DNA of 7,341 nt from Elusimicrobiota bacterium (GTDB lineage Bacteria; Elusimicrobiota; UBA8919). The position numbers and the translations under genes were made by a program. Positions 4,568-7,341 of the stretch are shown piece after piece. How positions within the stretch are numbered: the stretch's first letter is position 1; every line of letters starts with the position of its first letter. The stretch covers positions 1 through 7,341 of the forward strand of contig DMMW01000032.1 in assembly GCA_003452965.1 (NCBI GenBank), written 5' to 3'. The notes beneath the pieces were generated by a model that worked only from the letters and a program-made list of their open reading frames with translations, was not told where the DNA came from and ran no database searches.

Positions 4568-5869
4568 CTTCACTACTGCCATTATCTTAGTGTCTTTTGA
4601 ACTTCCCGCTTTCAAATTATATATATATACACCGCTTGCCACTTTTTTTCCGTCTTCGTTAGTGCCATCCCAACTTACCGAATATAATCCCCCTAATCTT
4701 GATTCATCTACCAAAGTTTTAACCAATTCACCTGAGGCGGTATATATTTTTAATGTAACAAAAGCATTTTCTTTAATATCATAATTAAATGTGGTATATG
4801 CGCTCTTGGATGTTATAAAAGGATTCGGGGCATTCTGATATAAAGTACAGAATGCCGGTGCTTCAACAACAGTTATTGTTAATGGAAGCGGAATCAGGTT
4901 TGATGCATTGACAGTTCCGCTGGCAATGGATACTTTATTATCGCTGGTTGTTATTTTAAGATTTATTGTATACGTCCCGGTTGACCTAAAAGTATATACC
5001 GGATTCATACCTTCCAAATCGTATATACCATCGCCATCTAAATCCCATTCATATTTTGTAATACTTGCACCGGAAGTATCCGTTGACTTTGAGGCATCAA
5101 ATGTTACGGGAACATTTTTTGTAACACTCCTGGTCATTTTAGGAACATCATATGCTCTATTAGATGGGTTGTATTCCGATTTATAGCGTCTTGGAACAAG
5201 AATATCCGGACAGGCATATGGTCCCGTAGACAATATGGGTGTATACACTTTAACAACATAACGATCTGAATAAGACAAAGATGACCTAGCCGGCTTTAAA
5301 TTACTTTGACCCAAAAATACTCTATAGGATTTAGGCACCCATGAAGGTACAGCAAATCTAAATACAATATACTGATTACTGTTCATAGCGCCGCTAATAA
5401 TACTTGTATCCCAAACACCTTTACAATCAGTATCTATCATATCATACAATGCACCATCAACACTAGCCACTAAATCATGCTTGCTTCTATCGTCCGGATC
5501 ACCGTAAACATAACAGGTAGGAACCACTCCGACTGCCAATTTAACTATCGGTGTCATATCCACATGAACAAATAAATCAATAAATCCCTGAGCAGAATGC
5601 GCTTCTGTAATATATTGAGCAATATCCGCCCAAGGCATTGGATAATCATCCGTCATTAGATTTGCTGCCCAATAATCAGGATCTAATGCAACACTACTAT
5701 CACAAATATACTCTTTCGATTTATATACCAAAGTAGTACTACTGAAAACGGGATCTGCCGCACCATCTAAAGTATGGGTACTCCTCACAGTTGTTGCGGC
5801 AAACGCGATGTTAATTATAATAAATTGCAATATAAAAATTAAAATTATTTGTTTAAATGTTTTTTTCAT
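4565..5869 (-). CDS. Secreted PKD-domain protein with FlgD/type IX-like C-terminal domain
   Basis: This 434-residue protein has a signal peptide (1-25, MKKTFKQIILIFILQ core, ending AFA). An N-terminal domain of about 220 residues follows (26-245). I do not recognise it; it has Cys at 56, 119, 149 and 220 that could form disulfides. A PKD domain spans about 247-322, with the DLDGDGIYD motif at 276-284 and the typical VYTFRSTGTYTINLKI strand pair (291-306). The C-terminal 90 residues (YQNAPNPF at 344-351, KIYTASGELVKTL at 374-386, SWDGTNEDGKKVASGVYIY at 399-417, ending AVVK) match the FlgD-Ig/type IX secretion C-terminal domain group, which in Bacteroidota directs export across the outer membrane and is removed or attached on the way. 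The ATG overlaps the stop of the PorV-fusion gene (ATGA), so the pair is probably translationally coupled. It is likely a surface or secreted protein; its ligand or activity is unknown. Confidence 0.88.
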   Translation of the reverse strand: MKKTFKQIILIFILQFIIINIAFAATTVRSTHTLDGAADPVFSSTTLVYKSKEYICDSSVALDPDYWAANLMTDDYPMPWADIAQYITEAHSAQGFIDLFVHVDMTPIVKLAVGVVPTCYVYGDPDDRSKHDLVASVDGALYDMIDTDCKGVWDTSIISGAMNSNQYIVFRFAVPSWVPKSYRVFLGQSNLKPARSSLSYSDRYVVKVYTPILSTGPYACPDILVPRRYKSEYNPSNRAYDVPKMTRSVTKNVPVTFDASKSTDTSGASITKYEWDLDGDGIYDLEGMNPVYTFRSTGTYTINLKITTSDNKVSIASGTVNASNLIPLPLTITVVEAPAFCTLYQNAPNPFITSKSAYTTFNYDIKENAFVTLKIYTASGELVKTLVDESRLGGLYSVSWDGTNEDGKKVASGVYIYNLKAGSSKDTKIMAVVK

Positions 5870-7341
5870 TCCTCTTCTTCCTCTTCTTCCTCATCCTCAT
5901 TCTCGTCATCTTCATTAGCTGACGGTTTTACTGGTACTTCGGGTTTTTTCTCTTCCGGTTTCGGAGCTAACCGGGCTGGTTGACTTTCTTGTTGTGGCGT
6001 AGTTACTTCAGGAACATTACCCGCAGGTTGCGCACCTTTTTTACTATATTTATTTAGGTATTCCTTTACTTCCTGATTATTTGGATCAATAATCAATAAT
6101 TTTTTCCAAACATTTATTGCGATATCTATTTTACTATCCACATAACTAATATATCCGACTGCATATTGTAAATCTTTTTCTTTTTTAAATTTATTTACCG
6201 TTTGCTCCATGTTACTTCGCATACGATTAATATATCGTGGACTTAATCTGTCACTTGGGTTCAATTTTAAAACATAACTGAATTTATCAAATGCTTTCAA
6301 ATATGTTTTTCTACTATAAAGTTTTACTGCATCTAAGTATACCTTTCTTGCCTGTTTTTTTAGTTCCTTATCGTCACTCGGTTTAGAAGTCGCCATTCCC
6401 TCTTTCTCCGCCGGCACGACTTCTTTTGCTTCTTCTACTTCCTCTTCTTCTCCTTCTGCTTCTTCCTCTTCTTCATCATATCCATCACTTTCTTCTAATA
6501 ATTCACCAAATTTCAAACCTAAAGAAATCCTGTGGGTTCCCGAAACAGAATCAATAAAGTTCAATGGGCTTATAAAGGCATAATCCAATTGACCGTCAGA
6601 ATCTTTTATTTTAAATACATAACCAGCACCCAAACTGATGTCTCTATTGCTAAAACCCAACCTTGCTGCCAATGTATTTTCCATAAACCAGCCTTCGGCA
6701 CCTGCACGAATGGTATTTGTTTTAGAAATATTCGCATCTTCCAGTGTTATCGTTAAACTGTTTACCGGTCCTAATTCTTTTAATTTATATGCGGCTCCAA
6801 CACGATAACTCATCGGAACTTTATCGGTTGACTGTAAGCTTATGTCGGGTTGGTTAATATTTTCTATAGAAAGACCTAAAGACAACATTTTATTTACTTT
6901 ACACAATAAACCTAAATCTATCGAATACCCGTCAGCCGTTGTACCGCTTGCAAAAACCGGGTTTACCGCTGTCCATTCATTAGTTTTATATTCTTTAGCT
7001 AAGTATTTTAAATTTAAACCGCCGAATAAAATAGGTTGCTGACTAAGTATTTGATACCCGTATGAAAGTAATATTGTATTTTCATTGTAAAGATCTTTGG
7101 TTGTAAAATTATACCAGCCAATCCCGAAACTTCCGTATTTTCTGTTAATAGGACGCACATATGAAGCAAAACCGCTACTCAATCCATCTATACCAACATA
7201 CAATTGCGAATATGTTAAAGTTGCTTCTTCCCGTTTTAACTGTGCCAAACCAGCAGGATTGTATAATACAGTATTGGCATCATCTGCGACAGCGACAAAA
7301 GCATTACCCATACCTAAAGGACGCGCCCCTGTTCCCAAATC
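5866..7341 (-). CDS. PorV/PorQ-family barrel fused to TPR-like region and poly-acidic tail (5' end off window)
   Basis: The frame runs through the window edge. The last codons read Asp-Leu-Gly-Thr-Gly-Ala-Arg, the usual start of the mature PorV signature, so a TTG at 7338 is not the real start and the signal peptide lies outside. Numbering from that Leu, GARPLGMGNAFVAVADD (4-20) and YNPAGLA (26-32) are the PorV/PorQ signature. Barrel strands continue to GTHRISLGLKFG (267-278). An acidic linker (about 281-303) then leads to a helical region with two TPR-like stretches, YSRKTYLKAFDKFSYVLKLN (341-360) and IDIAINVWKKLLIIDPNN (404-421). A Pro/Ala/Lys-rich tail (436-475) and a run of Asp/Glu (476-490) end the protein. 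A PorV barrel normally ends at its last strand, so some 210 extra residues should hang in the periplasm or outside. The stop overlaps the ATG of the cargo-like gene. Confidence 0.9.
   Translation of the reverse strand, partial: DLGTGARPLGMGNAFVAVADDANTVLYNPAGLAQLKREEATLTYSQLYVGIDGLSSGFASYVRPINRKYGSFGIGWYNFTTKDLYNENTILLSYGYQILSQQPILFGGLNLKYLAKEYKTNEWTAVNPVFASGTTADGYSIDLGLLCKVNKMLSLGLSIENINQPDISLQSTDKVPMSYRVGAAYKLKELGPVNSLTITLEDANISKTNTIRAGAEGWFMENTLAARLGFSNRDISLGAGYVFKIKDSDGQLDYAFISPLNFIDSVSGTHRISLGLKFGELLEESDGYDEEEEEAEGEEEEVEEAKEVVPAEKEGMATSKPSDDKELKKQARKVYLDAVKLYSRKTYLKAFDKFSYVLKLNPSDRLSPRYINRMRSNMEQTVNKFKKEKDLQYAVGYISYVDSKIDIAINVWKKLLIIDPNNQEVKEYLNKYSKKGAQPAGNVPEVTTPQQESQPARLAPKPEEKKPEVPVKPSANEDDENEDEEEEEEEE
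5869..5913 (-). repeat. GAA/GAG triplet-rich tract encoding the acidic C-terminal tail
   Basis: A near-triplet-repeat tract (residues 476-490, mostly Glu with some Asp and Asn) ends at the stop codon. Slippage in steps of three would change tail length without shifting the frame. Confidence 0.7.
5870..5883 (-). promoter_or_regulatory. Shine-Dalgarno embedded in the upstream gene's poly-Glu codons
   Basis: The Glu codons (GAA/GAG) that end the PorV-fusion protein read GAGGAAGAAGAGGA directly before the overlapping ATG. GAGG at 5883-5880 lies ten bases from that ATG, and a second AGAGGA abuts it. The ribosome-binding sequence of the cargo-like gene is therefore part of the upstream coding sequence. 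Spacing is at the long edge of the normal range. Confidence 0.5.
6430..6498 (-). repeat. GAA/GAG-rich tract encoding the acidic linker
   Basis: A second acidic low-complexity segment (about residues 281-303) separates the last barrel strand from the TPR-like helices. Its composition resembles the C-terminal tail, so the two may have a common origin or function, such as Ca2+ or basic-protein binding. That is inference only. Confidence 0.65.

Noticed and set aside
7336..7338. TTG as the start codon of the PorV-fusion gene
   Set aside because: The frame stays open to the window edge, and the residues at the start (DLGTGARPLGMG) are the inside of the family signature, which normally follows a signal peptide. 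The true start is outside the window.
1..7341. CRISPR array, transposase, toxin-antitoxin or defence genes
   Set aside because: No regularly spaced repeat-spacer pattern and no protein with such motifs were found on either strand.

Overview
This is an AT-rich window from an uncultured, probably Gram-negative bacterium. All six genes that I can support lie on the minus strand. The transcription order therefore runs from position 7341 down to 1. Five of the six proteins begin with a visible Sec or lipoprotein signal peptide, and the sixth has its N-terminus outside the window. The gene set (two PorV/PorQ-family outer-membrane barrels, a cargo-like protein ending in a FlgD/type IX-type C-terminal domain, a PKD domain, a DUF2341-like start) is typical of Bacteroidota-like and candidate-phylum genomes such as Elusimicrobiota, Firestonebacteria, Omnitrophota or WOR lineages. 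The phylum assignment is inference, because no taxonomic marker gene is present.

Layout in transcription order: (a) 7341-5866, the 5'-truncated gene of a PorV-like barrel fused to an acidic linker, a TPR-like helical region and a proline-rich, poly-acidic tail. (b) 5869-4565, a secreted protein with a unique N-terminal domain, a PKD domain and a type IX-like C-terminal domain, overlapping (a) by four bases (ATGA). (c) A 177-bp spacer with a purine-rich tract and a short palindromic dispersed-type repeat. (d) 4387-3467, a second, compact PorV/PorQ-family barrel ending in Phe. (e) 3397-2402, a lipoprotein made of two homologous units of about 150 residues. (f) 2305-1490, an exported protein of unknown function. 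(g) A 322-bp spacer with a composite multi-palindrome element, a hairpin just after the stop of (f), and promoter-like sequence. (h) 1167-310, a periplasmic amino-acid-type solute-binding protein with the best Shine-Dalgarno of the window. (i) 224-1, the start of a secreted protein that appears to enter a DUF2341 domain at the window edge.

The most coherent biological reading is a cell-envelope locus. Two PorV-type barrels flank a protein carrying the kind of C-terminal domain that PorV shuttles in type IX secretion, and a duplicated surface lipoprotein follows. The coupling of the fused barrel to the cargo-like gene through an ATGA overlap, with the poly-Glu codons supplying the ribosome-binding sequence, is the strongest structural hint of a dedicated pair. 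The solute-binding protein looks like a separate unit after the repeat-rich spacer. No ABC permease or ATPase, RNA gene, transposase, CRISPR array or plus-strand gene is visible.
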